From NCBI RefSeq assembly GCF_011694515.1, contig NZ_CP050192.1:4169064-4233063 (forward strand): a stretch of 64,000 nt of DNA, written 5' to 3'. The notes under the pieces are model-generated. The model had not been told where the DNA came from and made no database searches. It saw only the letters and a program-made list of their open reading frames with translations. The position numbers and the translations under genes were made by a program. Below, piece after piece: positions 57,171 to 64,000 of the stretch. Numbering within the stretch: the stretch's first letter is position 1; each line of letters begins with the position of its first letter. Source of the stretch: Mycobacterium sp. DL592 (GTDB lineage: Bacteria; Actinomycetota; Actinomycetes; Mycobacteriales; Mycobacteriaceae).

Positions 57171-57599
57171 TTATTCGACCGTGATGCCCATCGACCGGGC
57201 GGTGCCGGCGATGATCTTGGCGGCCTGGTCGATGTCGTTGGCGTTGAGGTCGGCCTTCTTGGTCTCGGCGATCTCGCGCACCTGATCCCAGGTCACCTTG
57301 GCAACCTTGGTCTTGTGCGGCTCGGCCGAACCCTTCTGCACACCGGCGGCCTTCAGCAGCAGCCGGGCGGCGGGCGGGGTCTTCAGTTCGAAGGTGAAGC
57401 TGCGGTCCTCGTAGACGGTGATCTCGACGGGGATGATGTTCCCGCGCTGGTTCTCCGTCGCGGCGTTGTAGGCCTTGCAGAACTCCATGATGTTGACGCC
57501 GTGCTGGCCGAGCGCGGGGCCGACCGGCGGGGCGGGGTTGGCCTGCCCGGCCTGGATCTGGAGCTTGATCAGCCCGGCGACCTTCTTCTTGGGAGCCAT
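57171..57599 (-). CDS. rplK: 50S ribosomal protein L11
   Basis: A 142-residue L11 protein. Family blocks are [60 protein letters not shown] and [13 protein letters not shown]. It forms the base of the stalk where GTPase factors act, and is needed for the stringent response. Between nusG and rplA in the usual order. Confidence 0.98.
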   Translation of the reverse strand: MAPKKKVAGLIKLQIQAGQANPAPPVGPALGQHGVNIMEFCKAYNAATENQRGNIIPVEITVYEDRSFTFELKTPPAARLLLKAAGVQKGSAEPHKTKVAKVTWDQVREIAETKKADLNANDIDQAAKIIAGTARSMGITVE

Positions 57600-57639
57600 G
57601 GGTGTTCGTTTTCCTTTCTGGGGGCCGAAGCCCGACTTA

Positions 57640-58425
<786 letters not shown>

Positions 58426-58860
58426 TCAGCCGAACACCAGCAGCACCAGCTTGGCCAGGCCCAGGTCCACGCCGCCGATCAGCGCCACCATGAAAGCCAG
58501 GAACAGCAGCACGACGCTGGTGTAGCTGACCATCTGCTTGCGGTTCGGCCAGATCACCTTGCGCAGCTCGGCAACCACCTGCTTGAGGTAGTTCCACACG
58601 AACACGAAGGGGTTGCGCGACGGTCCGGTGGAGGCCTTCTTCGGCTTCTTGGCTTTCTTGCCGGACTTCGTCTCGTCGACGCCGAGTTCCTCGGCGCCCG
58701 ATTCCACTTCTTCCTGCTCGGCCAGTGCGGTGGCGCCGGCGCGCTGCCGGGTCCGCTTGCCGGTGGGACGCTGGGGGCGGCTCACGACGACGGTTTGACC
58801 GCCGGTGGTGTCCTCGTTGCTGTCGCTTGCGGCGTCAGCACTATCGCGCTCATCGCTCAC
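58426..58860 (-). CDS. secE: preprotein translocase subunit SecE
   Basis: A 144-residue protein with a long charged N-terminal extension and the SecE core at the C-terminus: [23 protein letters not shown], then one membrane helix (about 117-139). The GTG at 58860 has AAAGGAG six bases upstream. The core amphipathic helix plus membrane helix stabilise SecY. It is directly followed by nusG and preceded by tRNA-Trp. Confidence 0.95.
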   Translation of the reverse strand: MSDERDSADAASDSNEDTTGGQTVVVSRPQRPTGKRTRQRAGATALAEQEEVESGAEELGVDETKSGKKAKKPKKASTGPSRNPFVFVWNYLKQVVAELRKVIWPNRKQMVSYTSVVLLFLAFMVALIGGVDLGLAKLVLLVFG

Positions 58861-58950
58861 CGCATGCTCCTTTGTGTCGAGTCCGTATGGGCTGGGACCA
58901 CCCAGCCCGGTGTGCACCCTCCAGTGTCCACCATTGCCTATTCAGTTGAG

Positions 58951-59023
<73 letters not shown>

Positions 59024-59046
59024 CTGTTGGTCCCCCCACATAACTC

Positions 59047-59090
59047 GCGCGCTCCCCGTTCGGTGAAACCCGAACCGACGGACAGCGCGC
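59047..59090. terminator. two-tier hairpin after hadC
   Basis: Outer arms GCGCGCT (59047-59053) and AGCGCGC (59084-59090); inner arms GTTCGG (59058-59063) and CCGAAC (59070-59075). It lies between the ends of the had operon and tRNA-Trp on the same strand, and further bases outside (CCCAC/GTGGG) add to it. Likely the had operon terminator. Confidence 0.6.
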
Positions 59091-59142
59091 TTACGTGGGA
59101 AAACCCCGAGGTCCGAGTGTACAACGGCACAACGAGCAGGTG

Positions 59143-59673
59143 TTAATCCGCTTCGTCGTCCTCGTGGCGGACGGGCTTGCGCAGAACCTGGCCGGTTTCG
59201 GGGTCCCAGCCGGCCGAGATCGAGTTGTCGCCCTCGTGGCCCATCAGGGTGGTGAAGGCTTCCATGACGACCTCGCCGGTCTTCACATCGACCAGGATAT
59301 TTCGGGAGGTAACGATGTCGGCGCCGAACCGCTCGTTGACCGAGTCGATTGCCAAGCTGCCGCGCAGCTCGTCACCCTCGGCGATCGGCCGGTAGAACTT
59401 GAACTTTTGGTCCACCTGGACGATCTGCAGGGTTTCGAAGCCCACGTCGACGTGCTGGAAGAAGTGCCGCTGAATCATCACCGCGAAGATCGACATAAAG
59501 GTCAGGGGTGCGACGAGTCCGTCGTAGCCGAGTTCCTTGGCCGCCTCGGTATCGATGCTGGCCGGGTCCTGGGCCTTGATCGAATTGGCGTACTGGCGGA
59601 TCTGCTCACGGCCGATGGTGAAGGTCTCCGGGTACTCGTACACCATGCCGCGGATGTCGGTCTTGAGGGCCAT
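59143..59673 (-). CDS. hadC: (3R)-hydroxyacyl-ACP dehydratase subunit HadC
   Basis: A 176-residue MaoC-like hot-dog protein, paired with HadB in the late dehydratase step of the FAS-II mycolic acid cycle. Blocks are GMVYEYPETFTIGREQIRQYA, LGYDGLVAPLTFMSIF, QIVQVDQKFKFYRPIAEGD and GADIVTSRNILVDVKTGEVV. It lacks the catalytic D-H dyad that HadB has, as expected. The ATG at 59673 is two bases after the hadB stop. Confidence 0.96.
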   Translation of the reverse strand: MALKTDIRGMVYEYPETFTIGREQIRQYANSIKAQDPASIDTEAAKELGYDGLVAPLTFMSIFAVMIQRHFFQHVDVGFETLQIVQVDQKFKFYRPIAEGDELRGSLAIDSVNERFGADIVTSRNILVDVKTGEVVMEAFTTLMGHEGDNSISAGWDPETGQVLRKPVRHEDDEAD

Positions 59674-59675
59674 CT

Positions 59676-60104
59676 CTACGCCAGCTTTGCGATGGCTACA
59701 GCGCGGCCGAAGATCTTCTTGCCGCCGGTGGTGGCGGTCAGCGCGATGTGGACGGTCTTGGTCTCGGCGTCGGCAGACTTGACCTTGCCGGTGAACACGA
59801 TGTCGGTCCCGGTTCCGTCGTTGGGGACTGGGACGATCGCGGTGAACCGAACGTTGTATTCGCTGACCGCGCCCGGGTCGCCGACCCACGCCGTCACGTA
59901 GCCGCCGCCCAGACCCATGGTCAGCATGCCGTGGGCGATGGCGGTGTCCAGACCGACCTGCTTGGCGATCTCGTCATCCCAGTGGATGGGGTTCAAGTCG
60001 CCGGACACCCCGGCGTAGTTGACCAGGTCTGCCCGGGTCAGGGTGATCACCCGCTCCGGCAGCTCTTCGCCGACTTTGACCGAACTGAACTCACGCAGTG
60101 CCAT
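59676..60104 (-). CDS. hadB: (3R)-hydroxyacyl-ACP dehydratase subunit HadB
   Basis: A 142-residue catalytic subunit of the mycolate FAS-II dehydratase, the same length as in M. tuberculosis. The hydratase-2 motif with the catalytic Asp and His is YAGVSGDLNPIHWDDEIA. Other blocks are HGMLTMGLGGGYVTAWVGDP and VYVxFTAIVPVPNDGTG-like (here VRFTAIVPVP). It overlaps the hadA stop by 14 bases and is followed by hadC two bases later, so all three are translated together. The A-B and B-C dimers act on different chain lengths. Confidence 0.97.
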   Translation of the reverse strand: MALREFSSVKVGEELPERVITLTRADLVNYAGVSGDLNPIHWDDEIAKQVGLDTAIAHGMLTMGLGGGYVTAWVGDPGAVSEYNVRFTAIVPVPNDGTGTDIVFTGKVKSADAETKTVHIALTATTGGKKIFGRAVAIAKLA

Positions 60105-60570
60105 CGTTGAAGCCACTCTCTCCGTTTTCCTCGCTTCGCCCCGCCAGCGTCGTGTAGGCCTCTTGGACCACCGTGCCGTCCTGGTTCGTGACGATGTTTT
60201 TGGTGACGATGATGTCGGTACCGTGCGCCTGCCGAATGGAATCCAGGTAGACGTCACAGTAGAGCTTGTCTCCGGCCGTGACCGGGGCCAGGAACTTCAG
60301 TACCTGGTCGATCTGAACGATCTGACGGTCGGAGATGCCGATGTTGGCGTTCTCGAAGAACGCCTTCTGCGCCACGTAGCTAAACACGCTGATGAACGTC
60401 AGCGGTGCGGGCAGCCCGTCGTAGCCGAGTGCGGCGGCAGCCTCGTCGGAGACGAAGACCGGATCGTCGTTATGCACGGCCCTGGCGTATTCGCGAATCT
60501 TTTCGCGCTCCACCGCGTAGTGATCGGGATAGCGGTAGTGCGTTCCGACGAGAGTCTGGGACAACGCCAC
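60091..60570 (-). CDS. hadA: (3R)-hydroxyacyl-ACP dehydratase subunit HadA
   Basis: A 159-residue MaoC-like subunit that pairs with HadB. Blocks are YRYPDHYAVEREKIREYARAV, LGYDGLPAPLTFISVF, QIVQIDQVLKFLAPVTAGDKL and HGTDIIVTKNIVTNQDGTVV. GTG start at 60570, as in M. tuberculosis. HadA carries the cysteine target of thiacetazone-type drugs in M. tuberculosis (Cys61); at the equivalent FSYVAQ segment here no cysteine is present. Directly follows rpmG. Confidence 0.96.
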   Translation of the reverse strand: MALSQTLVGTHYRYPDHYAVEREKIREYARAVHNDDPVFVSDEAAAALGYDGLPAPLTFISVFSYVAQKAFFENANIGISDRQIVQIDQVLKFLAPVTAGDKLYCDVYLDSIRQAHGTDIIVTKNIVTNQDGTVVQEAYTTLAGRSEENGESGFNDGTA

Positions 60571-60626
60571 GGGCTAGAACCTACCTAGTAACTTTCTCCG
60601 GCCGTCACACGGACAGCCGGGCGCGA

Positions 60627-60794
60627 TCAGCGCGACTCTTTGTGCGGCTGATGCGTGCCACAGTTCGGGCAGAACTTCTTCAGCTCCAGCCGATCAGGAT
60701 CGTTGCGGCGGTTCTTCTTGGTGATGTAGTTGCGGTGCTTGCACACCTCGCAGGCCAAAGTGATCTTCGGCCGGACGTCAGTACTGGAGGCCAC
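60627..60794 (-). CDS. rpmG: 50S ribosomal protein L33
   Basis: A 55-residue L33. It starts [22 protein letters not shown] and ends [15 protein letters not shown]. Two CxxC pairs make it the zinc-binding (C+) form. GTG at 60794 with GAAGG upstream. The usual gene before hadA in mycobacteria (rpmG2). Confidence 0.95.
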   Translation of the reverse strand: MASSTDVRPKITLACEVCKHRNYITKKNRRNDPDRLELKKFCPNCGTHQPHKESR

Positions 60795-60833
60795 GTTCGT
60801 TGCCTTCTTTCACACTCTCGTAGTTCGTTCCTG

Positions 60834-60907
60834 TAGCGGTGGGGAGGCTCGATCTCCCGACCTCACGATTATGAGTCGTGCGCTCTAACCAGCTGAGCTA
60901 CACCGCC
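60834..60907 (-). tRNA. tRNA-Met (anticodon CAT, elongator type)
   Basis: 74 bases. Acceptor GGCGGTG pairs with CACCGCT (one G-U), discriminator A. D-arm TAGCTCAGCTGGTTAGAGC, anticodon loop CTCATAA, T-stem GGGAG/CTCCC. Lacks the C1-A72 mismatch and GGG/CCC pairs of an initiator tRNA. Neighbour of tRNA-Thr and rpmG. Confidence 0.95.
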
Positions 60908-60944
60908 CCGATCGACGCGGGCGGAGCTCCGCTCGCGTCCACCG

Positions 60945-61017
60945 AGCCCCCTAACGGAATCGAACCGTTGACCTTTTCCTTACCATGGAAACGCTCTACC
61001 GACTGAGCTAAGGGGGC
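60945..61017 (-). tRNA. tRNA-Thr (anticodon GGT)
   Basis: 73 bases. Acceptor GCCCCCT pairs with AGGGGGC, discriminator T. D-arm TAGCTCAGTCGGTAGAGC, anticodon stem TTTCC/GGAAA with loop ATGGTAA, T-arm CGGTTCGATTCCG. The pair with tRNA-Met in front of rpmG is conserved in mycobacteria. Confidence 0.96.
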
Positions 61018-61145
61018 CTTACCCTCGGCGTCAGTTGAACCGCGCCGTGGGCCTTAAAGAGGGTACAGCCTGCGACTCGGCTCAGCCAAACCGCTCGTCG
61101 AGGGGCGAAATCCGGCCTGGCACGTACACGCCATAGGCTGAGGTC

Positions 61146-61862
61146 ATGTCATCGACGGACCGGCTGTACTTCCGCCAACTGCTCTCCGGCCGGGACTTCG
61201 CGCCCGGCGACATGATGGCGCAGCAGATGCGCAACTTCGCCTATCTGATCGGCGACCGCGAGAGCGGCGACGCCGTGGTGGTCGACCCGGCCTACGCCGC
61301 CGGGGACCTGCTCGACGCGCTGGAGGCCGACGGCATGCACCTCTCCGGTGTGCTGGTCACCCACCACCACCCCGATCACGTCGGCGGAACGATGATGGGC
61401 TTCACGCTGGCGGGCCTGGCCGAGCTGCTCGAGCGCGTCAGCGTGCCGGTGCACGTCAACGCCCACGAGGCGCTGTGGGTGTCAAGGACCACCGGCATCC
61501 CGATGAGCGAGCTGACCGCCCACGAGCATCGCGACAAGGTCGCCGTCGGCGACATCGAGATCGAACTGCTGCACACCCCCGGGCACACCCCGGGCAGCCA
61601 GTGCTTCCTGCTCGACGGCCGACTGGTGGCCGGCGACACCCTGTTCCTCGACGGCTGCGGGCGCACCGACTTCCCCGGCGGCGACGTCGACGAGATGTTC
61701 CGCAGCCTCCAGCAGCTGGCCGCTCTGCCCGGCGACCCCACGGTGTTCCCCGGGCACTGGTACTCGACCGAGCCCAGCGCGGTGCTCTCCGAGGTCAAAC
61801 GGTCCAACTACGTCTACCGGGTGTCGAGCCTGGAGCAGTGGCGCTCGTTCATGGGCGGCTGA
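61146..61862 (+). CDS. metallo-beta-lactamase-fold hydrolase, glyoxalase II-like (Rv0634c type)
   Basis: A 238-residue MBL-fold protein. Metal motif VTHHHPDHVGG (HxHxDH), then LLHTPGHTPGSQCFL, VAGDTLFLDGCGRTDFPGG and VFPGHWYST supply the other ligands. The two-metal glyoxalase II pattern is present, though homologues also include persulfide dioxygenase-like proteins. It faces away from the tRNA genes, as Rv0634c does. Acts in the cytoplasm on a thioester, substrate unproven. Confidence 0.9.
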   Translation: MSSTDRLYFRQLLSGRDFAPGDMMAQQMRNFAYLIGDRESGDAVVVDPAYAAGDLLDALEADGMHLSGVLVTHHHPDHVGGTMMGFTLAGLAELLERVSVPVHVNAHEALWVSRTTGIPMSELTAHEHRDKVAVGDIEIELLHTPGHTPGSQCFLLDGRLVAGDTLFLDGCGRTDFPGGDVDEMFRSLQQLAALPGDPTVFPGHWYSTEPSAVLSEVKRSNYVYRVSSLEQWRSFMGG

Positions 61863-61988
61863 CCGGCCTGCAACTGGTCACGCCGACATCGAGATCCGTT
61901 GGCAGACTGGCTGATTCGTGCGCCAGACCGGGGCCGTGGGATTCCCCGCCCGGGTGGGTCGAGATTGCATCTTGGCAATCGGAACTTT

Positions 61989-61998
61989 GTTACGTAAC
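61989..61998. promoter_or_regulatory. 10-bp palindrome upstream of echA3-tetR
   Basis: GTTACGTAAC is a perfect dyad 36 bases before the echA3 start at 62034. It could be the operator of the TetR protein encoded second in the operon. The spacing is right for repression over the promoter. No test from sequence alone. Confidence 0.4.
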
Positions 61999-62033
61999 GT
62001 CGATTCAACTGACGCTGCGACGAAGGAGCATCC

Positions 62034-62732
62034 ATGAGCGGGCCGGTAAGTTATCGCAAGGACGACGCGATCGCCGTGATCACACTCGACGACGGCAAAG
62101 TGAACGTGCTGAGCCCGAGCACGCTGCAGCACATCAACGACGCCCTCGATCGCGCCGAGGCTGACAACGCCGCAGCGGTGGTCCTGGCCGGCAACGAACG
62201 GGTGTTCAGCGGTGGCTTCGACCTCAAGGTTTTCCGCTCCGGCGATATCGACGCCTCCATCGCGATGCTGCAGGCAGGTTTCAACCTGTCCCACCGCCTG
62301 CTGTCGTTCCCCAAGCCGGTCGTCGCCGCCATCACCGGGCACGCGATCGCGATGGGCGGGTTCCTGGCATGCAGCTTCGATCATCGAATTGCCGCCCACG
62401 CCTACAACTTCCAGGCCAATGAGGTGGCGATCGGGATGATCCTGCCCTACCCGGCGCTGGAGGTGCTGAAGCTGCGGCTGACCCCGTCGGCCTACCAGCA
62501 GGCCGTCGGGCTGGCCAAGACGTTCTTCGGCGAAACCGCACTGGCCGGCGGCTGGGTCGACGAGATCGTGCTGCCCGACCAGGTGCTCCCCCGCGCCCTG
62601 GAGGCCGCCCAGGAGTTCACCACGTTGACCCCGGGGGCCCACCTTGCCAGCAAGCTGCGGGCCAGGCAGGCCACTCTCGATGCGATGCGCCACGGTATCG
62701 ACAACATCCATACCGAGTTCGGGCTGTCCTAG
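62034..62732 (+). CDS. echA3: enoyl-CoA hydratase/isomerase family protein, EchA3-like
   Basis: A 232-residue crotonase-fold protein. The CoA-binding block is VFSGGFDLKVFRSGD, followed by FPKPVVAAITGHAIAMGGFLACSFDHRIAA, which holds the oxyanion Gly. The catalytic Glu positions of true hydratases are not clearly present (NEVAIGMILPYPALEVL), so it may act as an isomerase, hydrolase or other crotonase. AAGGAG precedes the ATG at 62034. It is three bases before the TetR gene. Confidence 0.88.
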   Translation: MSGPVSYRKDDAIAVITLDDGKVNVLSPSTLQHINDALDRAEADNAAAVVLAGNERVFSGGFDLKVFRSGDIDASIAMLQAGFNLSHRLLSFPKPVVAAITGHAIAMGGFLACSFDHRIAAHAYNFQANEVAIGMILPYPALEVLKLRLTPSAYQQAVGLAKTFFGETALAGGWVDEIVLPDQVLPRALEAAQEFTTLTPGAHLASKLRARQATLDAMRHGIDNIHTEFGLS

Positions 62733-62735
62733 TCC

Positions 62736-63326
62736 GTGCCGAGGGTCAAGCAGCGCACCCCCGAGCTGCGCGACCGGGTGGTCGACGTGGCGGTGGCCAC
62801 GTTGTGCGAGAACGGCATGTCCGGTTTCACCACGCGACGGGTGGCCGAGCGCGCCGGCACCTCGGTGCCCGCGGTGTACGAGCTGTTCGACGACAAGGCC
62901 GGCCTGCTGCGGGCGGTCTTCTTCGAAGGGTTCCACCGCCTCGGCCGCCAGCTTGCCGGGCTGCAGGAAACCGCTGACCCGCTGGCGGACCTGCGCGCCG
63001 TGATCCCGGTGTTCCGGCGGTTCTGCCTGGACTACCCGCCACTGGCCCGGGTGATGTTCAGCCGCCCGTTCCAGGATCTCGACCCCGGCCCCGAGCAGAC
63101 CGGGGCCGCGCCGACCGTGCGGGAGATCCTCGTCGGCAAGGTGCAGCGCTGCATCGCCGCCGGCACACTCTCCGGTGATCCGGTCGACATCGCGCACGTA
63201 TTGCTAGCTCTGGCACAGGGTTTGGCCGTGCAAGAGGCGGGCGGCTGGCTGGGCTCCTCGGCCGTCTCGGTCAACCGCCGCTGGGACGTCGGGGTGCAGG
63301 CCGTGCTGGCCGGGTTCGGCCGGTAG
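62736..63326 (+). CDS. TetR-family transcriptional regulator
   Basis: A 196-residue regulator. The N-terminal HTH is at about 20-50: FTTRRVAERAGTSVPAVYELFDDKAGLL, preceded by RDRVVDVAVATLCENGMSG. The C-terminal ligand domain is alpha-helical and unclassified. GTG at 62736 lies three bases after the echA3 stop. It probably controls its own operon, perhaps through the palindrome at 61989, in response to an acyl-CoA or lipid. Confidence 0.9.
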   Translation: MPRVKQRTPELRDRVVDVAVATLCENGMSGFTTRRVAERAGTSVPAVYELFDDKAGLLRAVFFEGFHRLGRQLAGLQETADPLADLRAVIPVFRRFCLDYPPLARVMFSRPFQDLDPGPEQTGAAPTVREILVGKVQRCIAAGTLSGDPVDIAHVLLALAQGLAVQEAGGWLGSSAVSVNRRWDVGVQAVLAGFGR

Positions 63327-63336
63327 CGTGCCGAGG

Positions 63337-64000
63337 ATGGGACGCGTCGACGGCAAGGTCGCAGTCATCAGCGGCGCCGCGCGCGGCATGGGCGCCTCGC
63401 ACGCCCGACTGCTGGTCAGCGAGGGTGCCAAGGTCGTCCTCGGTGATGTGTTGGACGACGAGGGCATGGCAGTCGCCGACGAGCTCGGTGACGCCGCGCG
63501 GTATGTGCACCTAGACGTCACCGATCCTGACCACTGGGCGGGCGCCGTCGACACGGCGCTGCACGCGTTCGGCAAGCTCGACGTGCTGGTGAACAACGCG
63601 GGCATCGTCTACCGGCGCACGTTGGGCAATCTGGAACCCGAACGCTGGCAACGCGTTCTCGACGTCAACCTCACCGGGACAATGCTGGGCATCAAGTCGG
63701 CGATCGAGCCGATGATCGCCGCCGGCGGCGGCTCGATCATCAACATGTCCTCGATCCAGGGTATGCGCGGCACTCCGGGAAACCACGGCTACGTCGCCTC
63801 CAAGTGGGCGATCCGCGGACTGACCAAGTCCGCCGCATTGGAGCTGGCGCCCAACAACATTCGGGTGAACTCGCTGCATCCGGGGATGGTCCGCACCCCG
63901 ATGACCGCGCACATGCCCGAAGATCTGGTCGCCGCACCCCTGGGTCGGATCGCCGAGCCCGTCGAGGTGTCAACGTTCGTGTTGTTCCTGGCCAGTGACG
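63337..64000 (+). CDS. short-chain dehydrogenase, FabG3-like, 3' end cut by the window
   Basis: Only the first 221 residues are visible. NAD(P) loop ISGAARGMGASHARLL, NNAG in LDVLVNNAGIVYRRTL, catalytic Ser in INMSSIQGMRG and YxxxK in GYVASKWAIRG, then GLTKSAALELAPNNIRVNSLHPG. The stretch ARYVHLDVTDP and the overall pattern resemble FabG3 (Rv2002), a 20-beta-hydroxysteroid dehydrogenase. ATG at 63337, ten bases after the TetR stop. Complete length and substrate cannot be seen. Confidence 0.85.
   Translation, partial: MGRVDGKVAVISGAARGMGASHARLLVSEGAKVVLGDVLDDEGMAVADELGDAARYVHLDVTDPDHWAGAVDTALHAFGKLDVLVNNAGIVYRRTLGNLEPERWQRVLDVNLTGTMLGIKSAIEPMIAAGGGSIINMSSIQGMRGTPGNHGYVASKWAIRGLTKSAALELAPNNIRVNSLHPGMVRTPMTAHMPEDLVAAPLGRIAEPVEVSTFVLFLASD

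Noticed and set aside
61878..63197. 439-codon minus-strand frame opposite echA3 and tetR
   Set aside because: Antisense to two genes with clear motifs; His/Gly/Val-rich shadow composition.

Overview
The window is from a mycobacterium, probably a Mycolicibacterium or other non-tuberculous species. It is GC-rich. Its two ends carry the block that in Mycobacterium tuberculosis runs from Rv0632c to Rv0647c, here read in the opposite direction. At the right end (56.3-64 kb) are rplA, rplK, nusG, secE, tRNA-Trp, hadC-hadB-hadA (the mycolic-acid dehydratase), rpmG, tRNA-Met, tRNA-Thr, a glyoxalase-II-like hydrolase, echA3, a TetR regulator and a partial FabG3-like dehydrogenase. At the left end (0-4.9 kb) are a partial DinB-like gene, a UbiB/ABC1 kinase (Rv0647c type), lipG, and two mycolic-acid methyltransferases of mmaA2 and mmaA4 type.

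In M. tuberculosis rplA and mmaA4 are neighbours. Here about 51 kb separate them. The first 3 kb of this extra DNA (4.99-8.0 kb) is a two-domain YCII/DGPF protein, an ECF sigma factor of ECF42 type, and an HSL-type esterase. The remainder (8.15-56.27 kb) is a large locus for a surface polysaccharide built by the Wzx/Wzy route, which is not the classical way known mycobacterial envelope glycans are made.

The glycan locus holds two of nearly every assembly part: two polyprenyl-phosphate sugar transferases (29.9 and 54.8 kb), two Wzx-like flippases (23.8 and 38.8 kb), two Wzy/O-antigen-ligase-like membrane proteins (17.8 and 40.3 kb), and two Wzz-tyrosine-kinase chain-length regulators (10.8 and 37.1 kb). 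It has one low-molecular-weight tyrosine phosphatase (31.4 kb). Each kinase is the third gene of a duplicated module: small secreted protein, DUF4012 membrane protein, kinase. Precursor genes are gmd-fcl (GDP-fucose), a fused UDP-xylose-synthase/UDP-glucose-dehydrogenase (UDP-Glc to UDP-GlcA to UDP-Xyl), and rmlB. Around them are glycosyltransferases of GT4 and GT2 type and decorating enzymes: an FkbM methyltransferase, three other methyltransferases, an asparagine-synthase-like amidotransferase and a pyruvyl transferase. Likely exported proteins include two Tat lipoproteins with LamG-like folds, a Tat beta-helix protein, an EEP-family membrane phosphatase and a small secreted protein.

The best candidates for something undescribed are the duplicated three-gene module with its unnamed small secreted protein, the dual Wzx/Wzy organisation in a mycobacterium, the UXS-UGD fusion, and a recurring run of five or more G just upstream of many start codons in this locus. 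No insertion sequence, integrase, phage gene, rRNA or CRISPR array was seen.
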